NCBI RefSeq assembly: GCF_033118175.1
Contig: NC_083695.1
Span: forward strand, 31,079,607-31,143,606
Direction of reading: 5' to 3'
DNA: 64,000 nt
Source of the DNA: Dama dama
Taxonomy: Eukaryota > Chordata > Mammalia > Artiodactyla > Cervidae
Positions 46,331 through 57,745 of this stretch are shown here, piece by piece. Under the pieces are notes generated by a model, which had not been told where the DNA came from, searched no databases, and worked only from the letters and a program-made list of their open reading frames with translations. Position numbers and translations under genes: made by a program. Every line of letters begins with the position of its first letter. Positions within the stretch are counted from its first letter, which is position 1.

Positions 46331-46648
46331 GCGCGTGCCGAGATGTGTGGACTGACCTCAGTGGGGTCCCTGATGACACAGCATTGGCAGCCTGGGCAGC
46401 AGCAGATAAGTGCTATCAGTCCCTGTTATCAGGCCTTGGGGTGGCTGACTCCCAAAGAAACCCGGAGGCCTCAGTCCAATGATGTTCTGGAAGGGGCCTC
46501 AGGCGTGGGACCGGAGGCCAGAAAGAGGCCAATCCCTGCCCAGGGCTGTGCTTCAGCCTGCCACAGCACTCCTGTTCTCTCACTATCTCAGGCCACGATA
46601 TCTGAGCTTAGAGACACAGGACTCACTGGGAGACAAGACAGGTCTTCT

Positions 46649-46805
46649 TGGGGCTTCCCTGGTGGTCCAGTGGCTGAGACTGCTTCCTCCCAATGCAGGG
46701 TTAGGGGTAAGTTCAATCCCTGGTCAGGGAACTAGATCCCACGTGCTTCAACCTAGACCCAGCGCAGCCAAGTAAGTAAATAAATAACTTTTTTTTTTTT
46801 TTATA
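46649..46805 (+). mobile_element. CHR-2 SINE with target-site duplication
   Basis: GGGGCTTCCCTGGTGGTCCA head, CAATCCCTGGTCAGGGAACT and a tail with a T-run. Flanks AAGACAGGTCTTCT (46635-46648) and AAGACAGGCCTTCT (46806-46819) differ at one base. Confidence 0.87.
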
Positions 46806-46819
46806 AAGACAGGCCTTCT

Positions 46820-48648
46820 CCCTGGGAAAGGAATCAGCTGTGGGTTGATGGGATTGCAGATAGTCCTTTCCTCCACCTGACTCACCCTGATACACATGGC
46901 AGGCTGGGTGGGTGCTGGGTATAGACAAAGAGGAGGGTACAGTGGAGCCCTGTCCTCAAGAGATTCTGAAGGGGGCCATCGAGGCTCCAGGCAGACCAAA
47001 AGATGTCCTACCTCCACATGTGCCCATCTCTGGGGACCTCCTAAATCTCAGACATTATGTTTATCTTCATCGTCCCCCCCACCGCCACCACAAGCAACTT
47101 TACATAGGCCATCCCTTCTGAGGGTCCTGACAAAGACCATACGGCCTAAATGTTTTTAAATCACTTTTTTTTTTTTTAATTTAATTCACCTTTTTAAAGT
47201 CACCTTTTTTTAAGAAAAAAACAAACATCAGGGAAGAGAATTTTGAGTCATAATCCATATTCATGGCATAGTCTTCATTGCAGACCATATTGCTGTGAAA
47301 ACCAGGAAGATCTGTGAGAACAGGGCCTGGGCCCACTGTGATGGTCGCTGAATTCCCAGGGCTCAGACGTGTCTGGCATGACGAGGTGCTCAATACCTCT
47401 GCCCAGTCTGAAGTGGCAGCGCCAGGATCTGAACCCACATCTCCAGGCTGATTTGGTCCCAGGTCTTCAGGTGGGCCCATCATATTTCATGCCACTTACA
47501 GTGTCTCTATACTGGTTTGCAAGAAAGGGAAAAACAGAACTGTGAGCCAATGAGCCCCTGCTCTCCCACCTAGGAGAGGATGGCCTTGGGCAGAAGCACC
47601 TAGAAAGGGGAGACAGGGCACCTTCCTCTCAGTATGAGGTAATCGGGGTGCCAGAAAGACACCAGGACATGCCCCTTACAAGCAAGAGAGCCTCCCTGGC
47701 CAGATCCCCGGAGCACCTGGGGAGAAGGTGTGCGCAGTTCCAGAAAATGCTCTCCAACCCCACCTGATCACTGGAAAGCAAGGGCAGGTGTGTTACCTTT
47801 CAAGCCAAGTGGGAAGGAAGGGAGGAACTAAAAGAGGAAAATAAAAGTCTAGGGAGGTCAAGTGATTTTCTTTAAGTCATAGTCAGTCACGGGGCCACAT
47901 GATTTCAAAACCCACAGTCCCCTGCTCTGCCAACTAAACTATGGGGAAAGGGGGACAGAAGTAGGGAAAACTGAGTCTGTTTGCAGGGAGAAGATTCAGA
48001 AGAGAAACTGGTCTTCTTAGAAAATGAAGTAGAAAACCTCCTCCTGAGGGCAGGCTCTGAGAGGGACAGGGTGGTGGGTACGTTCTCCTCAGCTATGTGG
48101 GCAATTCAGCAAGAAGTGTCAGGAACTTAAAGGTATTCTCTCCATTTAGCCCAGGAATGCAACTACCGGGAATGGGTTCTAAAGCGAAAATGCAGGAAAG
48201 CATTACATACAAAGATGTTTACACAGCATTAGTCATAAGAGTAGGAGGGTGGACATGATCCAAATAGCTGACAATAAGAAAATTATGAAAAAAATTGAGG
48301 CATAGACTACTACACAGACAATTACAGTGTTCTTTGAGAGGGCTTTCTCATGGTGGGGGGAAACACTAACACTAATGTGTAGATAGAGAAAAAACAGGAT
48401 GTGAAATTATTTATGGCAAATGACAACTGATATCTAAACAAGGCACAGGAGAAAAATCGGAAGCAACCAGGCCAAAGTGGTACTGCAATGGCCTTTGTGG
48501 GATAAGACCAAGGGAACTTGGGTTGTTTATTCTGCTTGTTGTATCTCTTTTCTTTAAAAAAAAAAAAAAGGAAAATATTTTAAACACTTTCCTGATTATA
48601 AATTAATACCTTCTGTGGGTAAAAAAAAAATTTAATACAGATGTGTGT
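46820..48648. other. Intergenic stretch
   Basis: A MIR-like part near 47,370-47,480 and L1-3'-like sequence near 48,120-48,560 with A-runs. Nothing coding is supported. Confidence 0.5.
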
Positions 48649-48662
48649 GAAAGTAAAAAGTG

Positions 48663-48781
48663 GGCAATTTCCTGGCATTCCAGTGGTTAGGATTCTGTGC
48701 TTTCACTGCCAAGGGCCTGGGTTCACTCCCTGGTGAGGCAACTAGGATACAGCAAGCTACACGGCATGGCCAAAAAAAATA
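48663..48781 (+). mobile_element. CHR-2 SINE with 14-bp target-site duplication
   Basis: GGCAATTTCCTGGCATTCCA head, GGTTCACTCCCTGGTGAGGC B-box region and the CATGGCCAAAAAAAATA tail. GAAAGTAAAAAGTG flanks it exactly at 48649-48662 and 48782-48795. Confidence 0.92.
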
Positions 48782-48832
48782 GAAAGTAAAAAGTGAAAGA
48801 ACCTTTGTAATTCCACAGGATACATTATATCT

Positions 48833-48992
48833 GGCCAAGACTCCAAGCTCCCAGTGCAAGGGGCCCCCGGCTTCAATCCCTGGTCAGGCAACTAGATCCC
48901 ACACGCCGCAACTGAGTTCACCCACCACAGCTAAAGATCCTGCGTGCCACAACTAAGACCTGGCATGCCAACTAAATTAATTAAATGTCTAA
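48833..48992 (+). mobile_element. CHR-2 SINE, 5' truncated
   Basis: Starts within the A-box region (CCAAGACTCCAAGCTCCCAG) and continues through TTCAATCCCTGGTCAGGC to ACTAAGACCTGGCATGCC and an A-rich tail. Confidence 0.8.
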
Positions 48993-49229
48993 AAATTTAG
49001 TTACTATCCTCTTAGTCACATACACACACACACACTTATCTACATACATACACAGATGCGTGTGTATACATACACAAATACACATACATATTATTTCCTT
49101 TAACACAAAAAAAGGGACAATATATAAACCTTGTTTTGGAACTTGATTTTTTTCATACAATATAACGCATTCATTTCTCCATGTGAATGTACAGATTAAT
49201 CTCATTATTTTTACCCCCAATGGCTGCTT

Positions 49230-49790
49230 AATGCGCCACTGTGGGATGCAGCAAAACTTCTCGCTCTACACTATGGAAAACAGTATGGAGGTTCCTCAGA
49301 AAACTAAAAATAGAATTACCATATGATACGGCAATCCCACTCCTGGGCACATACCCAGAGAAAACTGTAATTCAAAGAGATACATGCACCCTTATGTTCA
49401 CAGAAGCACCCTTCATAATATCCAAGACACAGGAACAACCTAAATGTCCAGTGACAGATGAACAAAGATGTGGTACATACATACAATGGAATACTGCTCA
49501 GTCATAAAAAAGGAAAGAAATAATGCCATTTGCAGCAGGATGCAACTAGAGATTATCATACTAAGGCAAGTGATCGAGACAAAGACAATTATCGTATGAT
49601 ATCACTTCCATATGGAATCTAATATATGACACAAATGAACCAATCTACGAAGCAGAAACACACACACAGACTATTACAGACAGAATGAATAAACAAGGAT
49701 CTACTGTATAGCGCGGGGAACTATATTCAATGTTCTTAGATAAACCATAATGGAAAAGAATACATATTCCTTGAGATCCTAATTCAATAT
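49230..49790 (+). mobile_element. Ruminant L1 3' end
   Basis: TATGGAAAACAGTATGGAGG through CATATGATACGGCAATCCCA, ACAATGGAATACTGCTCAGT and CTGTATAGCGCGGGGAACTA. This is the end of ORF2 and the 3' UTR, broken by stops. Confidence 0.85.
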
Positions 49791-50119
49791 TTTAAACAGC
49801 CTCAGGTGGCTCCTGTGCAGCCACGACTGAAGAGCTACATGAAAGCAGAGCTGCTCTGGCTAAAGAGAGGCCAAGTCACGAACCTCACTCGATCCCCTTC
49901 TCAGCCATCCTTGAGGCTGCTCCCAGGACCACACCGACTCCAGTAATCTGTGGAGAGTCACTGATGCAGCAACTCCACAACTGCAGGATGGAACACTAGG
50001 CTGCCATCAAAAATAACAAGGGAGCCTGCGTGTACCAACTGGGAAAATTCCCCATGATGCATTTTTAAGCGATGTGGACTGAAAGAAAAATGCAGTGTAA
50101 TATTGTGAGTTTCAGTTTT

Positions 50120-50249
50120 CTGTTTGTGTGTTTTTTTGGCCACATCAGATGGCATGTGGGCTCTTAGTTCCCCAACCAGGGATCGAACCCATGCTCCTTG
50201 AATTGGAAGCTCAGTCTTAACTACTGGACAGCCAGAGAAGTCCCTGTAG
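50120..50249 (-). mobile_element. CHR-2 SINE with 11-bp target-site duplication
   Basis: The minus strand reads AGGGACTTCTCTGGCTGTCC and GGTTCGATCCCTGGTTGGGG. GTTTCAGTTTT flanks it at 50109-50119 and 50250-50260. Confidence 0.9.
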
Positions 50250-50974
50250 GTTTCAGTTTTACTCGGGGACCCTGCTGGAAACTATAGCTCAGGAAAGCTA
50301 TAGCTCAAGAAGCTCTGAAGGGACTGCTCTGAAGAGGGAGGGGGAGAAGTCAGTATATATATAATTTCAGGGAGAGAATAATAAGTGCAGTCAAGCATGA
50401 AGATTATTACTAGTCATAGTTCAGATGTCTCAGTTGATTTAACTGCTCTTCTATGTATGGGAAGATGCAAAAAATCTAGATCCATTAGTTTTTTTCTGAG
50501 ATATCATCAACTATCAAAGCAGCCTGCTTTTCCAAAGCACATAGCTCCTCATCCTGTTTTTCACCCTGAATTCTTTACAGGGTACTGTCCCTCAGTGATT
50601 GCAGTGGTTAATGACTTAATCCTTATAAAACTGGATGGCGGGCAACACTCCTTGTTTTATAGTGAGAAAGACACTTCACTGAACAGCAGGTACTGTATAT
50701 GATCCTTATATTTTTAAAAGTCTACGTATATGTATTATACAAAATTTTCTGTGTGCTTGAGCATGCATATAAAAAATCTGATATATGCCATTCCTGCAGA
50801 ATCCTTATCAAAATGTGTAGTGATGCAGTATTTGTTTTCCCATTAATCTGTCAACCTCCCTTCACTATACGGTAAGCTCTTAGGAAACAGGAACCGTATC
50901 TGCTCACCAGTGGAGCGCTAGAGTCCAGATCATTCCCTGGAACATGGTGGGTCCTCAGGAAGTATTTGTTAAAG

Positions 50975-51140
50975 GTGGACAGAGAAAGATAAAGAAAGGA
51001 AAAAAGGAGTGAAAGAGAAAAACTTGTTCAAAGAAAGGAAGAAGGGAAGAAAAAGAAAGAAAAGAAAAAGCAGGGAGGCAAGGAGAAAGAGTGGGGGAGA
51101 AAAAGATGGAGAGATAGAGGGAAGGAGGGAGGAGAAAATC
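50975..51140 (+). repeat. Polypurine (GA-rich) tract
   Basis: About 165 bases with very few pyrimidines, made of GAAAG, GGAAG and GGGAGG runs. Low complexity without a fixed period. Confidence 0.85.
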
Positions 51141-51179
51141 AGAATTGGAATTTTACTTTTACAACTTTAATTGGTTGTT

Positions 51180-51590
51180 ATTGTTCAATCTCTAAGTCAC
51201 GTTCGACTCTTTGCGACCCCATGGACTGCAGCACACCAGGCTCCTCTGTTCCTCCACTATCTCCCAGAGTTTGATCAATTTCATGTCCACTGAGTCTGTG
51301 ATGCTATCTAACCATCTCATCCTCTGTCACCTCCTTTTTCTCCTGCCTTATTGAAGCCTTATATCCCAGCATCAGGGGCTTTTCCAATGAGCCGGCTGTT
51401 CCCATCAAGTGGCCCAAGTTTTGGAGCTATAGCTTCAGCATCAGTCCTTCCAATGAATATTCAGGGTTGATTTCTTTGGCACCCAGCATTCTTTACGGTC
51501 CAACTCTCACATCCATGCATGGCTACTGGAAAAACCATAGCTTTGACTATATGGACCTTTGTTGGCAAACTGATGTGTCTGCTTTTAATT
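51180..51590 (-). mobile_element. BovB 3' end fragment, inverted
   Basis: The plus strand reads CTCTTTGCGACCCCATGGAC, CAACCATCTCATCCTCTGTC-like and TTCCAATGAATATTCAGGGT, the reverse complement of the BovB end. Confidence 0.85.
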
Positions 51591-53690
51591 GGCTGAATAT
51601 CTTTTAAATGTTTTCACTGGAAAATAAAACACAGATACGAAACTCCTACGGTCCCAATGTATGGCTTAACTAATAATAACTACAAGGTAAATGCCACCGA
51701 GACCAAGGAAAAGAACCTGGCCAGCCGCCCACAACTCCCTCCAAGTGCCGATCCCCAAGCACTGCTCCACCTCCTCCAGAAGCAGTAACCTTTATCCTGA
51801 CTTTTTTCCAGCACAGTGACTGCAAACCAGCCATCGGGGAGCGAGGTGGGGTGGGGGTTTTAAAGCTCCTGGGGCCCCAAGGTTCTGTTCCCTCTGCAGA
51901 TACCCCTCTCCCCCCCCACAAGCTTGCGCAAGACCCGCCTGACTCTGAGGACCCATGGTGTGGGCTCTGCAATCCTCATCCGCTTTCAAAACACAATTTT
52001 AAGCAACCCTAGTGGATTGAACTTCTGGTCTACGGAGAAAGGGAAGCGAAAGAGGATCAGAAACCACGCAGAGTGATTTCAAATCCAAGGTGGTCCATCA
52101 GGCAGGAGGCGAGGACGCGCACTGCACGGAAGGGGCAGCCCTGGGCCGGCGGGGCGGCTGGTGCAGACCTGGTGGGCTCCAGGCTCAGCAGGTCAGTGCT
52201 GGCCAAGCAGCAGTGCGCGGGCGGCTTGGAAGTATCTCAGTACCTGCCTGCCAGCATCCATCCATTCACACAGAGGGGCAAACCGGTCCTGGAGGAAACG
52301 GGTGGGAAGCGAGTGGGCCCTTGAGGGTGGAGGTGGGAGTCCATCTAGGAAGAGTCAGAATTTGGGGAAAGTGCTCCCTGTCCCTACACCCGGAGCCTCC
52401 CGGTCTGTCCAGTGGGGACTGGGTGGTCGTGAGGGGGCAGGGCTGAGAACACATTGGCATCGCCCTCCACCTGGGAGAGGAAAGAGCCTGGAGGCCTGAA
52501 CTTCACCTCCACCCATGCTCCCCTGGCTCAGGCCCTGCCACCAGCTTGCTGTTGGTCTATCCCTTCAGAGGCTCTCTCCTCCTGAGTTCTAAAATGGAGC
52601 TGGAGAAGCTCTGGGACTGCCTATCATGAGGTAAAGGACAATGAGGAAGCTTGTGCAGCTGCTCTGACCACATGTGAAGGAAGCAGGTTTGCTCCCCAGA
52701 CCCAGTCTCTGAGCACAATCCCTGGGGTCCAGTCATCCACATCACGGGGAAGGGAGAGGGGGGATTTCCAAATCAAGGAGAAAGCAAACCGGTCACGGCT
52801 GAGTCCATCCCCTGAAGGATGTGTTTGAGCTGCACAGTCCTGAAGGAATCATGTTTGGTTTATAAACATTTCCTTTTGTTGCCAACAGTTAAGATGCAGA
52901 GATTACATGCAGAACTCGAGCCAGTTTCCTGCAGGGTCACAGTCACTCAGCTGAGCCCTTTGATGATCCGCATCCAGCCCCACTGAATTCTTCCTCTGGG
53001 CCTTTGAAACCAAGATTTCCACTTGAAGCTAAGGAAGTGCATGGCAGTGGTTCCACAGCAGAACACAACAGAGGAAGGATTTTTGGAGTCAGGAACTCTC
53101 ATCTTCTACAGATGAGAAGTTCCAAAGACTGACTGTGCCCTAGGAAATGACACCCTGGGCTCCAGGCCTCCGTTTCCCATCCGCACTATGGCGGAGCAGG
53201 CAAGTTTAAACACCCCGGTGGGCCCAGCACGTCAGACATTTCAGGGCCTGTGCACTTCCTGTGAGACTGTTTCTTGTTCCGTCCTTGCTTGGAGGTTGCT
53301 GCTCCTCTTTCTGCATGCCAGCCGGGAGCCGAGCATGGGAACGCTGGGCCGCGTCCCTCCCTGGGAGGGGGCCTGAGTTCCGACAGCTGCCCCGCCAGTC
53401 ACCGTCCGCGGCAGCTGTTGACCTGCAGGACCCTTGATGGGACCCCTGATGGGACCCCTGACGGGAGTGTACGTCTTCAGACACTCTGTGCTCGTCCCGA
53501 CAGAACTGATCCTCAGATAACTAAATATTTTCAAGAGAAAAGTTTGAACTCAGTTAATTACATCTTCTCATACTCAGAAAAGCACTAACAACATATACTA
53601 TGATAGCTGCTTCTTATGAATAGCAGGAACCTTCTACCAAGGGGTATGCTGGATGGCACACACCCCTTCCTCAAAATCACGTATGCACTG
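51591..53690. other. Intergenic stretch with two CpG-richer patches
   Basis: The parts at about 52,100-52,220 and 53,335-53,420 have more CpG than their surroundings. A 12-bp unit GACCC(C/T)TGA(T/C)GG is repeated three times at 53429-53464. No gene is supported. Confidence 0.5.
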
Positions 53691-54002
53691 GACTTCCCTG
53701 GTGGTACAGTGGATAAGAATCCACCTGCCAATGCAGGCAACACTGGTTCAATCCCCGGTCTGGGAAGATTCCACACGCTATGGAGCAGCCAAGCCGTGTG
53801 CCACAATGACTGCAGCCCACACTCCAGAGCACGGGGGCCATGACTTCTGAGCCGGCGTGCCCCAACCACTGAAGCCCATGTTCCCAGAGACTGTGCTCTG
53901 CAACAGGAGAAACCACCGCAATGAGAAGCCCCTGCTCACCACAACCAGAGAAAGCCCAAGAGAAGCAAGGTGCAGCCGTAAATTCATTAATTATTTTTTA
54001 AA
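53691..54002 (+). mobile_element. CHR-2 SINE, long form
   Basis: GGACTTCCCTGGTGGTACAG head, GGTTCAATCCCCGGTCTGGG B-box, long 3' part (CACTGAAGCCCATGTTCCCA, CCACAACCAGAGAAAGCCC) and an A/T-rich tail. Flanks near AAATCACGTATGCACTGG and AAATCACATATACTGG look like a diverged duplication. Confidence 0.85.
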
Positions 54003-54717
54003 AAGACATGCAAAACTTTTTAAAAAATCACATATACTGGCCTCTCCCCTCATCTCAGAACAGTTCTCAAGAGCTCTCTGAGAGACTGTCTCCTGGGTTA
54101 TAATCCTCAGGTTGTCTTGGAGACAATTTTCCATTCCTTTCTTAGATCGACTACTGATTACTTTCGCTGTTGACAGGACCCTTGGAGGCACCCTGGGTTA
54201 CTGCAGTGACGAGGCAGGGGAAGCGCTGGCATTTGTGGCAGAGGCTGAGGATGCCGATTCCGCAGGGCTCGCGGCTGCCTCTCGGGACAGAAATGTTGTC
54301 CATGCCCCCTCCTGATTATCGTACGATCTCAGATGTTCATGTCAGTGAAAAACACCAGACTGCATTTCACACTTTAGCACAAGAGGGTATACAGATTTTA
54401 AAACACATTCTGATAATGTAAATTAATGGAAAACTACAGTTTGTTTTATATGAAATTCTACCAAGAGTTTTACCCATTTCAGAAAATCACAGCAGGAACA
54501 GCCACACCTCTCCTGGAATTCAAGTCCCCAAAACAGCATCCTTAAGGCCCTCTGCATCTGCAGCCAGGCAGCTCGGATATTCTGTTGTGCTGTAAGCCTC
54601 CGTCACCTCGTGCCTGCTGGTGGAATTGGTGGGCATGTACTGACTGAGATGCACATAAGGTTATTATGACCTTCTTTTTACTTTATATATTAGTTGGGAC
54701 ATTATACTGCTTTTAAA
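54003..54717. other. Intergenic stretch
   Basis: No recognised repeat or gene. The two overlapping short frames at 54,112-54,421 are not recognised. Confidence 0.4.
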
Positions 54718-55022
54718 TTTTTTTAATTATTTATTTGTTTGTTTTTGGCTGTTCTGGGTCTTAGTTGCTGTTTGGGCTTTTCCCGAGTTGGGGCATGCGG
54801 GCTTCTCACTGCAGTAGCTCCTCTTGTAGAGGGGCAGGGGCCCTGGGGCACACAGGCTTCTGAAGCTGCGGCATGTAGTGGCGGTTCCCAGGCTCTGGAG
54901 CACCAGCTCAATAGTTGCGGCTCGTGGGTTTAGTCGCTCTGCGGCACAGGGGATCTTCCCAGACCAGGGATTGAACCTGTGTCTCCTGCATTGGCAGGCG
55001 GATTCTTTACCAAAGAAGCCTC
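54718..55022 (-). mobile_element. CHR-2 SINE, long form, inverted
   Basis: The plus strand runs from a T-rich tail through TTTTGGCTGTTCTGGGTCTT to CAGACCAGGGATTGAACCTG and ATTCTTTACCAAAGAAGCC. Confidence 0.85.
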
Positions 55023-55741
55023 ATTATAGCTTCTGAAAAATCATATGTATAGTAAGTTTTATTATCTGTTGATGATTTTCAGTGAGGTCCCTGGACCCCC
55101 CCCCCCCCACCAGAGTCCCTGAGACTCTTTCAGGCCAGTGCTGATATCACCATGATAACATCTGATGATTAAAAAGCCACAGTGGGCGAAACTGCGGGCA
55201 CTTGGGCAGGAAGCAAGGAAGTAGCCCCAAACTGGGCTGTGTCCTATCTAGACACACACTCACAACGACAAAATAGGTCAGTGTTACTGAAGAGGACCCT
55301 TGATGAAGCCATAAAAATAATAAATTCCATTGACTTTGAGCCCTGGAGTATACGACCTTTAACATTCTGTGTCGTGGGACTGGCAGGATGGATAAAGCGC
55401 TTTGGCTGGAAGCCTGGGTAGACGACTGGAGGAAAAGCACAAGAGCTCGTTAGAGTGGGCGCTGATTCTCCTCTTTGTCACGAAACACTGTTTTTACTGG
55501 AAAGACCAACCAGCAAACACTGTGGGTATTCAGACTTGGCTATTTGGCAGTCTTTTAAAAATGAGCAAAATGAGCCTGTCCTTTCAAGGAAAAATAGTTG
55601 ACCATGTTTGTTACCAATGACGAAGTTTAAGCTTTAGAACAGAGATCAAAATTTTGGAAAACTTGTATCCACCACCATGAGCTTGACAGCTTCCCAATAT
55701 TTAAAGACTTTACTGAGATGAGTGGCAGTGTTAACGAACGC
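55023..55741. other. Intergenic stretch
   Basis: Contains a run of 12 C at about 55,098-55,109. Otherwise unrecognised. Confidence 0.4.
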
Positions 55742-56036
55742 TTTTTTTAAAAATTAATTTATACATTTTTGGCTGCGCTGGGTCTTCACGGCTGCACGCA
55801 GGCTTTCTCTAGTTGCAGCGAGCTGGGTGGGGCTCCTCCCTATCACGGCACTCGGGCTTCTCACCGCAGTGGCTTCCCTTGTGGCAGAGCACAAGCGCTA
55901 GGTGTGCAGGCTTAGTAGTTGCGGCACACAGACTCAGTTGCTCCACAGCAGGTGAAATCTTCCCAGATCAGGAATAGAACCCATGTCACCTGCATTGGCA
56001 GGTGAATTCTCACCAACTGTGCCACCAGGGAAATCC
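55742..56036 (-). mobile_element. CHR-2 SINE, long form, inverted
   Basis: The plus strand runs from a T-rich tail through TTTTTGGCTGCGCTGGGTCTT to CAGGAATAGAACCCATGTCACC and GCCACCAGGGAAATCC. Flanks ACGAACGCT and ACGAATGCT suggest its duplication. Confidence 0.85.
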
Positions 56037-56183
56037 ACGAATGCTGTTTTTGACACTGTTCAATGATGTGTGTCATCGTTTGGAAGATCTGAACCACTGG
56101 GTTAACAAAACTTTCCAAATGACCAATGTGGGGGTACAATAAAAATCACACCTGAGTAAAAGATCCACCTACGGCATAAGATC

Positions 56184-56312
56184 GGAGAAGGAAATGGCGT
56201 CTCACCCCAGTACTCTTGCCTGGGAAATCCCATGGACAGAGGAGCCTGGCAGGCCACAGTCCACGGGGTTGCAAGAAGTCAGACATGACCGAGCAAGTCA
56301 ACAACAACAGTA
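56184..56312 (+). mobile_element. Bov-A monomer
   Basis: GGAGAAGGAAATGGCGTCTC through CAGTACTCTTGCCTGGGAAA to GTCAGACATGACCGAGCAAG. Confidence 0.82.
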
Positions 56313-56514
56313 CAAGAAAGCCCCAAAATTTTAAATTAAAAGAGTATGAAACGTTCACTGATGTGGCTTCAGATTCTGCACTGTACTAACCTTTAAGAAA
56401 CTACCCACTTGTTGATTTCTGTGTAGCAACAAGGAAGAAAATCCACAATTATCTGCAAAGGCTATTAAAACCCTCCCCTCTTTTCAAACTATATACTGTG
56501 TGAGGCTAGATTTT

Positions 56515-57745
56515 CTTCAGTCAAAATGTATCACATGACACCTGTCAGAATGGCTATCATCAAAATACCACAAATAACAAACACTGGTAAAGAGGTGAAG
56601 AAAAGGAATGCTTACGCACTATTAGTGAGAATGTAAATCAGTACAGCCACTGTGGAAAACAGGATGGAGGTTCGAAAAAAGTTAAAAATAAAGCTACCAC
56701 ATGAGCCAGAAATTCCATTCCTGGATATAGATTCATAGAAAAGTAAAACACTAACTTACAAATATGCATGCCTCTCATGTTCATTGGAGGAGGAAATGGC
56801 AACCCGCTCCAGTATTCTTGCCTGGAGAAGCCCATGGACGGAGGAGCCTGGTGGGCTACAGCCCACGGGGTCGCAAAGAGTCAGACACGACTGAGCAACT
56901 TCACTTTCACTTTTCACTTTCATAGCAGCACTGTTTATAACAGCCAAGTCATGAAAGCAAGCTCAGTGTCCACTAAGAGATAAGTGAATGGAGAAGATGT
57001 GAGATAGACAATGCACTACTACCCCGTCATCAAAAAGAATGAAAATTTGCCATTTGGACAACATGGATGGACCTGGACAGTATTTTGTTTAGTAAAATAA
57101 GTCAGACAGGGAAAGACAAATAGTATGTCATCTTTTATATGTGGAATCTAGAAAACAAACGAGTGAATGTAAAATGGTGCAGCAGCAATGGGGGAAAAGT
57201 CTGGCAATTCTTGAATTGTTAAGCACAGAGTTAAGCAATTCCATTCTTTAGTGTATACACCCAAGAGCAATGAAGATATGCATCTACACAAAGCATGTGC
57301 ACAAACGACCATAGCGGTATTATTCACAGTAGACAAAAATAGAATCTTTCCAACTATCCATCAGCTCATGAATGCGTAAACAAAATGATGTAAATCTATA
57401 GTATAATATGATTTTGAAATAAAAAGAAATAAAGTACTAGTTCATATTACAGCCTGGATGAACCTTGAAAACATTGTGATAAATAACAGAAGTCAGTCAC
57501 AAAAGAGTGTATACTGTTTGACCCCATTGCTGCAAAATGTCCAGAACAAACAAATCTATAGAGATGGAAAGCAGATGAGTGGTTTCCCAGGGCTGGGGGG
57601 TAATAGTTAATGGAGGGTACTTTCATTCTGTAGTCACGAAATGTTCTAAAATTAGATTGTGGTGATGGCTGCACAACTCTGATGAATACACTAAAAAATA
57701 TTGAACGGTACACTTTGAGTGGATGAAGTGTACAATATAAGAATT
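56515..57745 (+). mobile_element. L1 3' end with nested Bov-A
   Basis: TGTCAGAATGGCTATCATCA, GTACAGCCACTGTGGAAAAC, ACATGGATGGACCTGGACAG and ATTATAGTTCAA are landmarks of an L1 3' portion. A Bov-A element interrupts the CATGTTCAT/AGCAGCAC stretch. Confidence 0.8.
56786..56922 (+). mobile_element. Bov-A SINE nested in L1
   Basis: GGAGGAGGAAATGGCAACCC through CAGTATTCTTGCCTGGAGAA to GACACGACTGAGCAACTTCAC. Removing it rejoins the L1 3' sequence CATGTTCAT plus AGCAGCACTG. Confidence 0.87.

Larger units (their letters stand above)
49791..51179. other. Intergenic stretch with one SINE and a polypurine tract
   Basis: Holds the inverted CHR-2 at 50120-50249 and the purine tract at 50,975-51,140. The frame at 50,385-50,702 (105 codons) is not recognised. 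Confidence 0.55.
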
